This document shows positions 16,039 through 24,418 of a stretch of 64,000 bases of DNA, piece after piece. The position numbers were made by a program, and so were the translations under genes. The DNA lies in NCBI GenBank assembly GCA_902491345.1, contig CABUHI010000002.1, forward strand, positions 1 to 64,000, read 5' to 3'. How positions within the stretch are numbered: position 1 is the stretch's first letter; each line of letters starts with the position of its first letter. A model generated the notes under the pieces. That model saw only the letters and a program-made list of their open reading frames with translations. It was not told the origin of the DNA and made no database searches. The DNA comes from an uncultured Collinsella sp. GTDB taxonomy: Bacteria > Actinomycetota > Coriobacteriia > Coriobacteriales > Coriobacteriaceae.

Positions 16039-17712
16039 ATGATACGAAAAACAAGCGAAATGCCCTCCTTGCTTCTGCGCATCATCGCCGACGTCGAGAC
16101 CGAGGTCGTCGAATACAAAGCAGCAAAGCAAAACTATGATTTTGAGGACATTGGAAAGTATTTCTCCGCGCTTAGCAATGAGGCAAATCTGCGCAAAGCA
16201 GAGTGCGGATGGCTTTTCTTCGGCATTTCAGACAACCGTCAGATAAAGGGAACTGCCTACCGCAAAGAATCCCAAACGCCGAGCGTTGGCCTGCGACGCC
16301 TGAAACATGAAATCGCCCAACACACGAATAATGGCATGACTTTCGAAGAGATCTACGAGTTTGAAGTTGATGGTAAACGTATCGTTGCATTCCAGATTCC
16401 GGCCGGCAGCTTTGCAACGCCAACGACTTGGCATGGAATCCCTTGGTCTCGCGAGAATGAGTCCCTCGTGGAGATGCCCAAGTTCAAACTCGACGCCATC
16501 TACGGGCAAAGTCGGCCAGACTGGTCGCGTCAAATTGCCTATGAGGCAAACATCGATGACCTCGATCCAGAGGCAGTAAGCTTCGCGTGCTCCAAATTCA
16601 TCGAAAAATACGGAGAAAGTCAGCCTGCAGTTCGCAACCTCGATAAAACGTCCATCCTCAGCAAAATGGCACTTGTGATCCACGGCCACGTGAGCAATGC
16701 GGCGCTTGTCCTTCTGGGCAAGCCGGAGTCGAGCGTCTTTCTGGGTGGCATCGAACCACGCATTACTTGGACGCTCTACGCAAGCGACGGCTCCACTATG
16801 GCCTATGAACATTTTGAACCGCCGTTCATCCTGCAGGTCGATCGCGTTCTGGGAAAGATAAGAAACGAAAAATACCGGTTCTTCGACCGCGAAGAGACAT
16901 TGTTCCCCACCGAAGCACATCGCTACAGCCCCGAAGTCATCCGAGAGCTTCTTCACAACGCCATAGCTCACCAAGATTTTAGAATGTCGGGGAAAATTAA
17001 CGTTCTTGAATATGAGGACAGGCTTGTATTCAAGAACGAGGGCGCTTTTATCCCCGGGACGATAGAGAATGCGCTCGCGAGCGGTTACAAGCCGCCGTAT
17101 TATCGTAATCCCCTGCTTTCAAGTGCCATGAATAAGACGGGTATGATGGACCGCAACGCCATAGGTATTCGCAACGTCTTCGATATTCAGCGTAACCGCC
17201 TGCTACCAATGCCCACCTACGATCTATCTGAGGTTGGACGCGTTGCCGTAACACTGTACGGTACAGTGCTCAACGAGGACTATTCTCGACTTCTCGCAAG
17301 CAATCGAAATCTTGATTTGGCGACAGTGCTGCTGTTGGACCTCGTTCAGAAGGGACTACCCATCACAAAGGAACAGTCACGCCTGCTTCACAAACAGGGC
17401 CTCGTTAGAGGTCGTTTCCCCAAGCTGACGGTCTCTGCCGAAGTGGCAGCGGTAACCGGTGCCCACAGCGAGTATGTGCGCAACAAGGGCGTAGACAATA
17501 GTGTCTTCAAGGAACTGATTTTGGAACTTCTGCGCGTGCGCCCATGTTCAAGAGCGGAGATTATCGCAGGACTGGATCATGCTCTGCCGGCAGACCTTAC
17601 GGCAAAGCAAAAAGGCGACCATGTAAGCTATCTACTCCAAAGCTTACGGAAGGCCGGCCGCATCACCAACGCCGGAAGCACTTCGGCTGCTGAGTGGCAC
17701 ATAGTCGAGTAA
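16039..17712 (+). CDS. AlbA_2-domain putative transcriptional regulator
   Basis: The 557-residue protein has an N-terminal AlbA_2 (Schlafen-type) domain with VVEYKAAK and a Gly-rich FFGISDN segment at about residues 15-130. A middle linker is followed by a HATPase_c_4/RecG-C-like segment (PEVIRELLHNAIAHQDF, about residues 295-310, then IFKN-like VFKNEG). The C-terminus has helical segments that may form winged helices. Proteins of this build are usually annotated as DNA-binding regulators or helicase-like; their function is poorly known. GGAG lies 4 nt before the ATG. Repeated ATTACATTA motifs upstream suggest autoregulation. Codon use is more AT-rich at the 5' side than in neighbours, compatible with horizontal transfer. 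Confidence 0.75.
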   Translation: MIRKTSEMPSLLLRIIADVETEVVEYKAAKQNYDFEDIGKYFSALSNEANLRKAECGWLFFGISDNRQIKGTAYRKESQTPSVGLRRLKHEIAQHTNNGMTFEEIYEFEVDGKRIVAFQIPAGSFATPTTWHGIPWSRENESLVEMPKFKLDAIYGQSRPDWSRQIAYEANIDDLDPEAVSFACSKFIEKYGESQPAVRNLDKTSILSKMALVIHGHVSNAALVLLGKPESSVFLGGIEPRITWTLYASDGSTMAYEHFEPPFILQVDRVLGKIRNEKYRFFDREETLFPTEAHRYSPEVIRELLHNAIAHQDFRMSGKINVLEYEDRLVFKNEGAFIPGTIENALASGYKPPYYRNPLLSSAMNKTGMMDRNAIGIRNVFDIQRNRLLPMPTYDLSEVGRVAVTLYGTVLNEDYSRLLASNRNLDLATVLLLDLVQKGLPITKEQSRLLHKQGLVRGRFPKLTVSAEVAAVTGAHSEYVRNKGVDNSVFKELILELLRVRPCSRAEIIAGLDHALPADLTAKQKGDHVSYLLQSLRKAGRITNAGSTSAAEWHIVE

Positions 17713-18045
17713 TATGGCTCGCGATTTCGATTCCGCCAAACAAGTACATTCCAAGCCAAGTGCACAACTGGCCCAGAATGTGCCTGACTGCCAGTCGCGA
17801 TAGAACAAGCTTTCTGCCGTTCGGCAGAACACAGTGTTGGGCGGCAGCACGTATGCTAAATCAGACTGGAATTGACACCCAATCGAACACTGCAATCTTG
17901 CTGACCGCCAGCGCCATACAGCAAAATAGCCCACTGCCGCTCTATGCATGAGCGGCAGTGGGCACGCATGGCAAGCTATTTCTCAAACTCCATCTTCCCC
18001 AACCGTCGAAACACCCAACGTCGTAGAGGGATCCATCATCGCCGG
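17713..18045. other. Gene-free stretch with hairpins
   Basis: No coding region is convincing here. A short hairpin around TTCTGCC-gtt-GGCAGAA lies near 17812-17828, and a 14-bp perfect hairpin follows at 17929-17963. The rest shows nothing recognisable. Confidence 0.4.
17929..17963. terminator. Strong hairpin, possible bidirectional terminator
   Basis: GCCCACTGCCGCTC pairs perfectly over 14 bp with GAGCGGCAGTGGGC around a 7-nt loop. The T-tract is weak on both strands, so termination is uncertain. It could end transcription of the AlbA_2 regulator gene. Confidence 0.45.
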
Positions 18046-18053
18046 CTTTATTG

Positions 18054-18095
18054 AAAAAAGCACGGCACCGTGATGGTGCCGTGCTTGTGCTTTTT
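18054..18095. terminator. Distal terminator-like hairpin of tRNA-Gly locus
   Basis: GCACGGCACC pairs with GGTGCCGTGC, with an A-run before and a TTTTT tract after, so it could act on both strands. The first 20 bp around it (from CTTTATTG) repeat at 18238-18257 beside the true tRNA-Gly terminator, but the inner stem sequence differs and still pairs. Confidence 0.65.
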
Positions 18096-18097
18096 AC

Positions 18098-18115
18098 TGG
18101 AGCGGGCAACGGGAC
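18098..18115 (-). repeat. Duplicated 3' end of tRNA-Gly
   Basis: These 18 bp are identical to the 3' end of tRNA-Gly (T-loop edge to CCA) but stand without the rest of the gene, on the far side of the hairpin element. The same arrangement occurs at tRNA-Lys. Confidence 0.8.
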
Positions 18116-18233
18116 GTCCACGTATTTGCTTTGCAAATACGCACCGGCTGTGGTCGCCTATCGGCGACCTTGCCTGCTCGCTATAAACGCTTCGCGTTTA
18201 TTTAACGCTCGCACCCTGGCGGGTTCGAGTCCC
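18116..18233 (-). repeat. tRNA-associated hairpin element, tRNA-Gly copy
   Basis: This 118-bp element contains hairpins GTATTTGC-ttt-GCAAATAC (18122-18140), GGTCGCC-tatc-GGCGACC (18152-18169) and ATAAACGC-ttc-GCGTTTAT (18183-18201). The conserved box AACGCTCGCACCCTGGC then leads into GGGTTCGAGTCCC. The layout matches the tRNA-Lys element while the stem sequences are different but fully paired. Confidence 0.7.
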
Positions 18234-18245
18234 GGCACTTTATTG

Positions 18246-18276
18246 AAAAAAGCACGGTAACGAAACGTTACCGTGC
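18246..18276 (-). terminator. tRNA-Gly terminator
   Basis: GCACGGTAACG pairs with CGTTACCGTGC around a 3-nt loop, followed by six T residues on the minus strand. It begins about 12 bases beyond the encoded CCA. Confidence 0.8.
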
Positions 18277-18291
18277 CTGAAATTCGAATGG

Positions 18292-18363
18292 AGCGGGCAA
18301 CGGGACTCGAACCCGCGAGTGTCAGCTTGGGAAGCTGATGCCTTACCACTTGGCGATGCCCGC
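18292..18363 (-). tRNA. tRNA-Gly(CCC)
   Basis: The sequence folds with acceptor GCGGGCA/TGCCCGC, anticodon arm TCAGC-TTCCCAA-GCTGA (anticodon CCC, reading GGG), T-loop TTCGAGT and an encoded CCA at 18289-18291. It has its own promoter and terminator. Confidence 0.95.
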
Positions 18364-18396
18364 AATTGCGCATTGGGATAAATTAAATGCTTGGAT

Positions 18397-18425
18397 AGTA
18401 TATACCGAGCATTTCAAGGGGGCAA
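18397..18425 (-). promoter_or_regulatory. tRNA-Gly promoter
   Basis: On the minus strand TTGCCC and TATACT are separated by exactly 17 bp, about 34 bp upstream of the first tRNA base, a good sigma-70-type promoter. Confidence 0.7.
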
Positions 18426-18483
18426 TATGAATGCGGCGTGTTATCACTATGCAATCGCGCACCGCGCACTGCGGCACAAAAGC

Positions 18484-19239
18484 CTACGAAACGCGCTCCA
18501 ACTGGTCCCTTGCATCAGAAAGCACGTGTTCTACCTCGTTTTGCACCTCAGTGTCAAAACGATACGCAGGGACCGAAACGCTTAAACCATAGAGACGCCC
18601 GCCTTTTTCTATGGGAACGGCGATGCACTCAACCCCTTCTGCCATCTCCTGATGATCATATGCAAAACCACACCGTCGGACCTCCTCGAGCTGCCGCATC
18701 AGGTCATCTATGTGTTTTACCGCATGCTCAGTCGTTTTTTCGAATGGGACAGGAAGCAGCGAGCGAACCAACTCCTCATCCCATCGAGATAGAATCGCCT
18801 TTCCAATCGCCGTGCAGTGTGCAGGAAGGGTCTTACCGATTTCCGATGAAAGACGGATGTGCTGGGGGGAATCAACGCGCGAAATATAGAGGACACGACC
18901 GTGGTCGAGCACACCGAGCTGACAGGTCTCTCCGCACGATGCGACAACCTTTCGCATGGCTGTCTCAAAAGAGGACAATCCCCCACTCTCACGATCGAAT
19001 GCCTTGCCCAGCAGATACGTCTTAAGCCCAATCGAATACCTACCGGTAGTCTCGTCATAACTAACGTAATCCGAATCGGCCATGGTGTGCAGAATCGAGA
19101 AGAGGCTACTCTTTGGAGCGCCGACAATGCGGCATATCTCTGCCATGGTAAGTCCGCTCTTTGTAGCCGAAAGGGCTTCAAAGATTGATAGAACCCGCAA
19201 GGTAGAGCGGTGGCCAGCAGGATTATATCGCGAGGACAT
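18484..19239 (-). CDS. IclR-family transcriptional regulator
   Basis: This 251-residue regulator has an N-terminal winged helix-turn-helix (about residues 10-70, with TMAEICRIVGAPKSSLFSIL as the helix-turn-helix) and a C-terminal IclR effector domain (CQLGVLDHGRVLYISRVDS, ending with ECIAVPI and SVSVPAYRF). IclR proteins typically control catabolic genes for aromatic or sugar acids. It is transcribed away from the dehydratase operon, and a 28-bp palindrome lies in the shared intergenic region. It is therefore the likely local regulator, responding to a pathway intermediate. Confidence 0.93.
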   Translation of the reverse strand: MSSRYNPAGHRSTLRVLSIFEALSATKSGLTMAEICRIVGAPKSSLFSILHTMADSDYVSYDETTGRYSIGLKTYLLGKAFDRESGGLSSFETAMRKVVASCGETCQLGVLDHGRVLYISRVDSPQHIRLSSEIGKTLPAHCTAIGKAILSRWDEELVRSLLPVPFEKTTEHAVKHIDDLMRQLEEVRRCGFAYDHQEMAEGVECIAVPIEKGGRLYGLSVSVPAYRFDTEVQNEVEHVLSDARDQLERVS

Positions 19240-19388
19240 GGCAACTCTCCTTGTTCATTAACGCCCAAACTTTCCCCGTAAGTATAGCGGCATGCCCCTT
19301 CAAGCAACCGTTCACCGGCCAACCAAAACCATTCGCGGCGGGACCGTGTGAGATCTTCAGCATTTCATATATATTGTTCCGTATAACG

Positions 19389-19416
19389 AATAACGTTCGT
19401 AAATACGAACGTTATT
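19389..19416. promoter_or_regulatory. 28-bp perfect palindrome, likely IclR operator
   Basis: AATAACGTTCGTA and its exact complement TACGAACGTTATT flank a 2-bp centre. The site ends 22 bp before the dehydratase start codon, between divergent regulator and operon. Position and symmetry suit a dimeric repressor binding over or just after the operon promoter. Confidence 0.75.
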
Positions 19417-19438
19417 CAAATGGACATAGGGAGGAAAC

Positions 19439-20965
19439 ATGTCAGACGCTGTAAGCCAAGGCCAAAACGCCGTTGTCATCGATCAGAGGGACAACGTCGC
19501 CGTCGCCACCTACCAACTGGAGGCGGGCGCCGAGGCCCGCTATCCCATGCCGGACGGCACGCTGGCGAGCGTTACCGTGACCGACGACATCCCGCTGTTC
19601 CACAAGATTGCCCTCGTGGACATCCCCAAGGGTGAGAAGATCGTCAAGTATGGCGAGTTCATCGGTGTGGCCACCACTGACATCAAGCGCGGACAGCATG
19701 TTCATACACACAACTGCGCCAGCTCCGACGACCTGAAGGACTCCGTCGTCACCGACACCGACTCCGTCGCCTCCAAGACCTCCTCGTCCGCGGAGGGCAC
19801 GCGCACCTTCATGGGCTACCGTCGCCCGGACGGTCGTGTCGGCATCCGCAACCACGTCCTGATCCTTCCCACGAGCATCTGTGCCTCCGACACCACGGAG
19901 AGGATCGCGAACGCGGTTGAGGGCTGCGTCTCCTTCCACAACCAGAATGGCTGCTCGCAGGTCGACTGCGACCAGAAGGTGACTATTGCTGCCTTGGCAG
20001 GCTACGCTGCGAACCCGAACATCTATGGCATCGTTTGCGTCTCCCTGGGCTGCGAGGGCTGCCAGAACGACATCGTGGTCGACGCGATTCGCGAGCGCAC
20101 CAACAAGCCCGTCGAGACCCTGGTCATCCAAAAGGTCGGCGGCTCCATCAGGGCGATCGAGGAGGGTACGCGCCTTGCCCGCAAGATGGTCACCGAGGCG
20201 GACCGGTGCGTCCGCGAGCCCACTGACATCTCCGAGCTCATCTTCGGCACCAACTGCGGCGGCTCCGACCCCTCGAGCGGCCTTGGCTCCAATCCGCTGA
20301 TCGGCGAGGTCTCCGACTGGCTCGTCAATCATGGTGCCACCTCCGTGCTGTGCGAGACGCCCGAGCTCTTTGGTGCCGAGCACATCCTCGCCCGGCGCGC
20401 GAAGGACAAGCAAGTTTCGGACGACATCCTCAAAATCGTCTACGACTACGAGAAGTACGTCCAGATGTTTGGCGCCGAGATGCGAGAGGGCAACCCCAGC
20501 CCTGGAAATATGGCTGGCGGACTCACGACCCTCGAGGAGAAGTCTCTCGGCTGCGTGCACAAGGGAGGCCACAGCCCCCTCAACGCCGTCTATCCGTACG
20601 CGGCGCAGCTCAATCCGCACGAGGGCCTCGTCGTGATGGACACCCCCGGCAACGACCCCTCCAGCGTGGGCGGCATCATCGCCGGCGGCTGCCAGCTCGT
20701 GGTCTTCTCGACCGGTCTTGGCACCCCAACCGGAAACGCCATCGCGCCCGTGTATCGCCTGACTGCCAACAAGCGCACCTACGAGGCCATGAGGGACAAC
20801 ACCGACCTCGACGCGAGCCCGACGATCTACGGCCCCGAGTCCATGGAGGAGATGCGCGACAGGATGCTCGACGACATCATCGCCGTCTGCAACGGCCGCA
20901 AGGTCTGCGCCGAGGCCCTTGGCTATACCGAGACCGCCCTTCCGCACATCTGCAACTATATGTAG
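19439..20965 (+). CDS. UxaA-family sugar-acid dehydratase
   Basis: The 508-residue protein belongs to the altronate/galactarate dehydratase family (UxaA/GarD). It has an N-terminal SAF domain (about 1-100, with HKIALVDIPKGEKIVKYG) and a C-terminal dehydratase domain with GYRRPDGRVGIRNHVLILP, CSQVDCD, CVSLGCEGCQ, FGTNCGGSDPSSG and a late GGCQLVVFSTG segment. Members are iron-dependent enzymes that remove water from an aldonic or aldaric acid to give a 2-keto-3-deoxy acid. The exact substrate cannot be decided. A strong GGGAGG precedes the ATG. It leads the operon; a DapA-type aldolase at the operon end would cleave its product. Confidence 0.9.
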   Translation: MSDAVSQGQNAVVIDQRDNVAVATYQLEAGAEARYPMPDGTLASVTVTDDIPLFHKIALVDIPKGEKIVKYGEFIGVATTDIKRGQHVHTHNCASSDDLKDSVVTDTDSVASKTSSSAEGTRTFMGYRRPDGRVGIRNHVLILPTSICASDTTERIANAVEGCVSFHNQNGCSQVDCDQKVTIAALAGYAANPNIYGIVCVSLGCEGCQNDIVVDAIRERTNKPVETLVIQKVGGSIRAIEEGTRLARKMVTEADRCVREPTDISELIFGTNCGGSDPSSGLGSNPLIGEVSDWLVNHGATSVLCETPELFGAEHILARRAKDKQVSDDILKIVYDYEKYVQMFGAEMREGNPSPGNMAGGLTTLEEKSLGCVHKGGHSPLNAVYPYAAQLNPHEGLVVMDTPGNDPSSVGGIIAGGCQLVVFSTGLGTPTGNAIAPVYRLTANKRTYEAMRDNTDLDASPTIYGPESMEEMRDRMLDDIIAVCNGRKVCAEALGYTETALPHICNYM

Positions 20966-21004
20966 GCCAGCGTCTGACAGGACGCTTCAGAAAGGAGAGA
21001 AACC

Positions 21005-22138
21005 GTGACAACCACGCAAGCCCCAGAAAAGACGCCCAACGCGTTCCAACGCGGCGTCAACGCGGTCATCGACCTGCTGTCTTCGTTCTTCCTCCCGATC
21101 ATCAACCTGCTCGTCTCCGTCGGCATCCTCAAGGGCATCCTGACGCTTCTGCAGGTCTCGGGCATGGTCACCGACGACTCGACCACGTATGCGATCCTCA
21201 ACGCGATGGCCGACTCGCTGTTCTACTTCATCCCGGTGTTTCTTGCTTACACCTCGTCAAAGCGCTTCGATGTTGACACGGTGACCGCCGTCCTTCTCGG
21301 CTGCATCCTGGTGTATCCGTCCATCACCACCATCATGGCGGCGGACGCGCCCGTCTACCTGTTTGGCCTCGAGCTCTCGAAGGCGACGTACTCCAGCTCC
21401 GTCATCCCCATCCTTCTTGCCATCTACTGCGCGAGCTGGGTCCAGAAGGCCTGCTACAAGATCATCCCCGAGACCTTCCGCGGCCTGTTCACGCCGCCTA
21501 TCACGATCATCGTTATCGTCCCGCTCACCCTGGCCGTCTTCGGCCCCCTCGGCACCATCGTGGGCGGTTGGCTCGCGCAGGGCTACGAGGCCGTCTACAA
21601 CCTCTCGCCGCTCGTCGCCGGCGCGCTGATCGGCGCGTTCCAGCCGTTCCTCGTCATCCTCGGCCTGCACTGGGCCCTGTTCCCCATTGCCATGAACAAC
21701 GTCGCAGTCTACGGCTTCGACACCATCATGGCCCTGTTCGGCGGCGCGATCTTCGCCCAGGGCGGTGCCGCGCTCGCCGTCGCCCTCAAGACCAAGAACA
21801 AGAAGTTCCGCTCCCAGGCGATCTCCGCCTCGCTCACCACGCTGCTGGGCATCACCGAGCCCGCGATGTACGGCGTGAACCTGCGCCTCAAGAAGCCCAT
21901 GGTCTGCGCATGCGTCGCCGGCGGCATTGGCTCCGCCGTGGCAGGCCTGTTCGGTTGCGCCGGCACCGCCTTCGCTTTGCCTGCGCTCACCACGCTGCCC
22001 GTCTTCATGAGCCGCGCGTTCGTTCCCTTCTGCATCTCGCTGGCGCTCGCCTTTGGCCTCGCCTTCCTGTTCACGCTCTTCGTCCCGATCGACGACGTGA
22101 CCGAGGAGGAGATGGAGGCCGAGGAGCAGTCCGCCTAG
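21005..22138 (+). CDS. PTS EIIC-like sugar permease lacking EIIB
   Basis: This 377-residue polytopic protein has about ten membrane helices and the EIIC signature of the glucose/beta-glucoside superfamily (LGITEPAMYGVNLRLKKP; GLHWALFPIAMNN). The usual EIIB domain with its phosphorylated Cys, and EIIA, are absent: the protein starts almost at the first helix and ends in a short acidic tail. It may use EIIB/EIIA from elsewhere, or carry a sugar acid without phosphorylation, which would fit a downstream pathway that acts on unphosphorylated acids. It starts with GTG after AAGGAG and is co-directional with the dehydratase 39 bp upstream. Confidence 0.88.
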   Translation: MTTTQAPEKTPNAFQRGVNAVIDLLSSFFLPIINLLVSVGILKGILTLLQVSGMVTDDSTTYAILNAMADSLFYFIPVFLAYTSSKRFDVDTVTAVLLGCILVYPSITTIMAADAPVYLFGLELSKATYSSSVIPILLAIYCASWVQKACYKIIPETFRGLFTPPITIIVIVPLTLAVFGPLGTIVGGWLAQGYEAVYNLSPLVAGALIGAFQPFLVILGLHWALFPIAMNNVAVYGFDTIMALFGGAIFAQGGAALAVALKTKNKKFRSQAISASLTTLLGITEPAMYGVNLRLKKPMVCACVAGGIGSAVAGLFGCAGTAFALPALTTLPVFMSRAFVPFCISLALAFGLAFLFTLFVPIDDVTEEEMEAEEQSA

Positions 22139-22269
22139 CGTCCGGATTGCAAGGCCATTCTATGTCCCGCGCCTGCGGGTTCGACTGGAGGTGGTGCCCA
22201 CCTGGCAGCAAAGCGTATCCGTCACTGACCATATATCCATAAGACATTGTTTGACGTAAGGAGAACAAA

Positions 22270-23181
22270 ATGAAGAAGATCGACGCACACGCCCACGTCT
22301 TTGACCACATCGGCTCCATGGGCAAGGCCGGAGAGCTGCGCCCCCTAGGCAACGGCAACTGTCGCTGGGCCACCGGCGAAGAGTTCCGTATCGTCCCCGA
22401 GGGCAAGGGAGACAAGGAGTACCTCGTTGAGACCTTCATGGACGTCATGGACGAGAACGACGTCGAGAAGGCCATCCTGCTGCAGGGCGTCCTGTACGGC
22501 CTGCAGAACGAATACGCTATGGAATGCGCCGAGAAGTACCCTGACCGCTTCAAAGCCGCGGTCATGCTCGACCCCTTCTGCCGCTGCGCCCAGCAGATCC
22601 TCGACCACTTCATCAACGATCTGCACGCCCACGTCTTCAAGTTCGAGGTCTCTGTGGGCGGCGGCCTTTCCGGCTACCACCGCGATTTCGCGGTCGACGG
22701 CCCCGAGATGACGGTCCTCATCGACAGGATCGCCCAGGTCGAGGACGCCACTCTGGTGCTCGACATCGGCAGCCCCAACCAGTCCAGCTGCCAGCCCGAG
22801 GCCGTATATCGCCTGGCCAAGAAGTACCCCGGCCTGCACATTGTCGTATGCCACCTGCTCGCCCCGTCCCTTGAGGACGGCGACGTCCTCAAGTGCGCGC
22901 TTCCGTACCTCGCCCACGATAACGTCTGGGTCGATCTCTCCGCGCTGCCCTGGAACGTTGCTCCCGAGGCCTACCCGTATCCCACCGCGCTCGAGTACAT
23001 CGCGATGGCGAAGGACGTCCTGGGCGCCGACAAGATCATCTGGGGCACCGACTCCCCCTGTGTCCTCACCAAGTTCGACTACAAGGACCTCTATAGCTTC
23101 ATCGAGGACTCCGACGTCTTCACCGACGCCGAGAAGCAGGGTGTCTTCTACGATAACGCCGTCAAGGCCTACTACCTCTAG
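22270..23181 (+). CDS. Amidohydrolase-2 family hydrolase, possible lactonase
   Basis: A 303-residue TIM-barrel metal-dependent hydrolase. The N-terminal metal motif is HAHVF (His7, His9), a middle strand carries VVCHLLAP, and the C-terminal catalytic Asp lies in WGTDSP. PF04909 members include sugar lactonases and decarboxylases. In this operon hydrolysis of an aldonolactone to the acid used by the dehydratase is the simplest role, but this is inference. AAGGAG precedes the ATG. The 131-bp gap before it is the longest in the operon and holds no gene. Confidence 0.85.
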   Translation: MKKIDAHAHVFDHIGSMGKAGELRPLGNGNCRWATGEEFRIVPEGKGDKEYLVETFMDVMDENDVEKAILLQGVLYGLQNEYAMECAEKYPDRFKAAVMLDPFCRCAQQILDHFINDLHAHVFKFEVSVGGGLSGYHRDFAVDGPEMTVLIDRIAQVEDATLVLDIGSPNQSSCQPEAVYRLAKKYPGLHIVVCHLLAPSLEDGDVLKCALPYLAHDNVWVDLSALPWNVAPEAYPYPTALEYIAMAKDVLGADKIIWGTDSPCVLTKFDYKDLYSFIEDSDVFTDAEKQGVFYDNAVKAYYL

Positions 23182-23238
23182 GTCCTTCTCGGCAGTGCAG
23201 GGATTTGTGGGGGTGCGACCCCGGAAAGCGAGTGACAC

Positions 23239-24117
23239 ATGTTTGAGGGAGTCTTCTGCCCCTCCATCACCATCACCGACGATGATGGAAAGATCGATTA
23301 CGAGCTGTGGGGCAGGCACCTGGACCACCTGGCCGACGCGGGCATCAACGGCGTGCTGTTGTTTGGCAGCATCGGCGAGTTCTACAGCGTGAGCCTCGAG
23401 GACAAGAAGTCGGTCATCGACTTTGCCGTCGAGCGGGTCGCCGGCCGCATGAAGGTCTTCGTCGGCGTGGGTGACACCACCTACGACAACGTCCTCGAAC
23501 TCACGCGCTATGCCAAGAAGGCCGGTGCCGACGCGGTTCTGGCGGTCTCGCCGTACTACTTCGGGCCCACCGACGACGCTGCCGAAAAGTACTTTGGTGG
23601 CATCGCAGACGCCACCGACCTACCCGTCGTGCTATACAACTTTCCGGCGCGCACCGGCACCGACCTGTCGCCCGAGCTCGTGGCCAGGCTCGCCGCCGCC
23701 CATCCGAATATCTGCGGCATCAAGGACACGGTCGACACCATCAGTCACACGCGCAAGGTCATCCGCGCCGTCCGCAAGGTCAACCCCGAGTTCTCGGTCC
23801 TTTCCGGCTTCGACGAGTACTACCTGGTCAACCGCGCGAGCGGCGGCAACGGCGTTCTGTGTGGCCTCACCAACGTGGAGCCCGAGCTCTTTGTGAGGCT
23901 GCACGGCGCCTACCAGGCAGGCGACTTCGCGACCGCCATCGAGTGCGCCAAGCGCATCTCGTCGCTCATGGCCGTCTACGACGCCTGCGATTTGTTTGTA
24001 TCTGCCATCAAAGTAGCGGTCAATATAAAGGGTCTTCCAATCTCGACCGCGATCTTCGATCCCGCCATACAGGCCAGTGATGACCAAAAGGCAACAATCG
24101 AACAGCTCCTGTCATAG
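23239..24117 (+). CDS. DapA-family aldolase (2-keto-3-deoxy acid type)
   Basis: The 292-residue protein belongs to the dihydrodipicolinate synthase/N-acetylneuraminate lyase family. It has GSIGEFYSVS in place of the DapA GTTGE motif, the catalytic Tyr in VLYNFPARTG (about 133) and the Schiff-base Lys in CGIKDTVD (about 161). A true dapA role is unlikely: the operon partners are a sugar-acid dehydratase, permease and lactonase-like enzyme. Cleavage of a 2-keto-3-deoxy acid to pyruvate and an aldehyde is therefore inferred. Two terminators follow. Confidence 0.88.
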   Translation: MFEGVFCPSITITDDDGKIDYELWGRHLDHLADAGINGVLLFGSIGEFYSVSLEDKKSVIDFAVERVAGRMKVFVGVGDTTYDNVLELTRYAKKAGADAVLAVSPYYFGPTDDAAEKYFGGIADATDLPVVLYNFPARTGTDLSPELVARLAAAHPNICGIKDTVDTISHTRKVIRAVRKVNPEFSVLSGFDEYYLVNRASGGNGVLCGLTNVEPELFVRLHGAYQAGDFATAIECAKRISSLMAVYDACDLFVSAIKVAVNIKGLPISTAIFDPAIQASDDQKATIEQLLS

Positions 24118-24123
24118 ACTTGT

Positions 24124-24175
24124 ATTTGGATCGATGTGAGATTATCGTCTTCACATCGATCCAAATATCTTTTTT
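24124..24175 (+). terminator. Sugar-acid operon terminator
   Basis: A 16-bp perfect stem (ATTTGGATCGATGTGA with its complement) and an 11-nt loop are followed by six T residues, just after the aldolase stop codon. Confidence 0.85.
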
Positions 24176-24184
24176 CTTGTTTAA

Positions 24185-24248
24185 TTTATGAATCTATTTC
24201 TATAACTTCATAAATATATGGAGATAAGGACCCGTGGGGGTCCTTTTT
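24185..24248 (+). terminator. Second terminator with small inverted repeat
   Basis: AAGGACCC pairs with GGGTCCTT, then TTTTT (24226-24248). Just before it TTTATGAA (24185) and TTCATAAA (24207) form an inverted repeat that could be an operator or promoter element. There is no gene between the two terminators, so this one may end a short transcript or back up the first. From 24249 to 24418 nothing else is recognised except the adhesin ribosome-binding site AAGGAG. Confidence 0.6.
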
Positions 24249-24418
24249 CATTTACTTCTACCTGCGCTTTTATCTGATTGTTGTATTTGGGCTCGATTTA
24301 TCAGAAATCGGGCAAGCTTTTGGTCAGCTTCTGGTACTTACCCGCATGAACCATGGCGGTAGCCTCATCCCAAGCGCCGCGGCCTCCCCGTGCGGCGCAC
24401 GAGGGATAAGGAGCAGCC

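Noticed and set aside
19442..20947. Long antisense frame over the dehydratase gene
   Set aside because: It is a mirror of GC-rich, C-ending codons on the plus strand; sequence is low-complexity Asp/Gly/Val/Ala without domains.
22170..22200. GCGCCTGCGGGTTCGA in the sugar-acid operon gap as a fourth copy of the tRNA-associated element
   Set aside because: It resembles the conserved box and T-arm mimic over a short stretch, but no hairpins and no tRNA gene are nearby; probably chance.
23239..24117. True dapA (lysine biosynthesis)
   Set aside because: Family match is real, but GSIGE in place of GTTGE and the sugar-acid operon context favour a 2-keto-3-deoxy acid aldolase.
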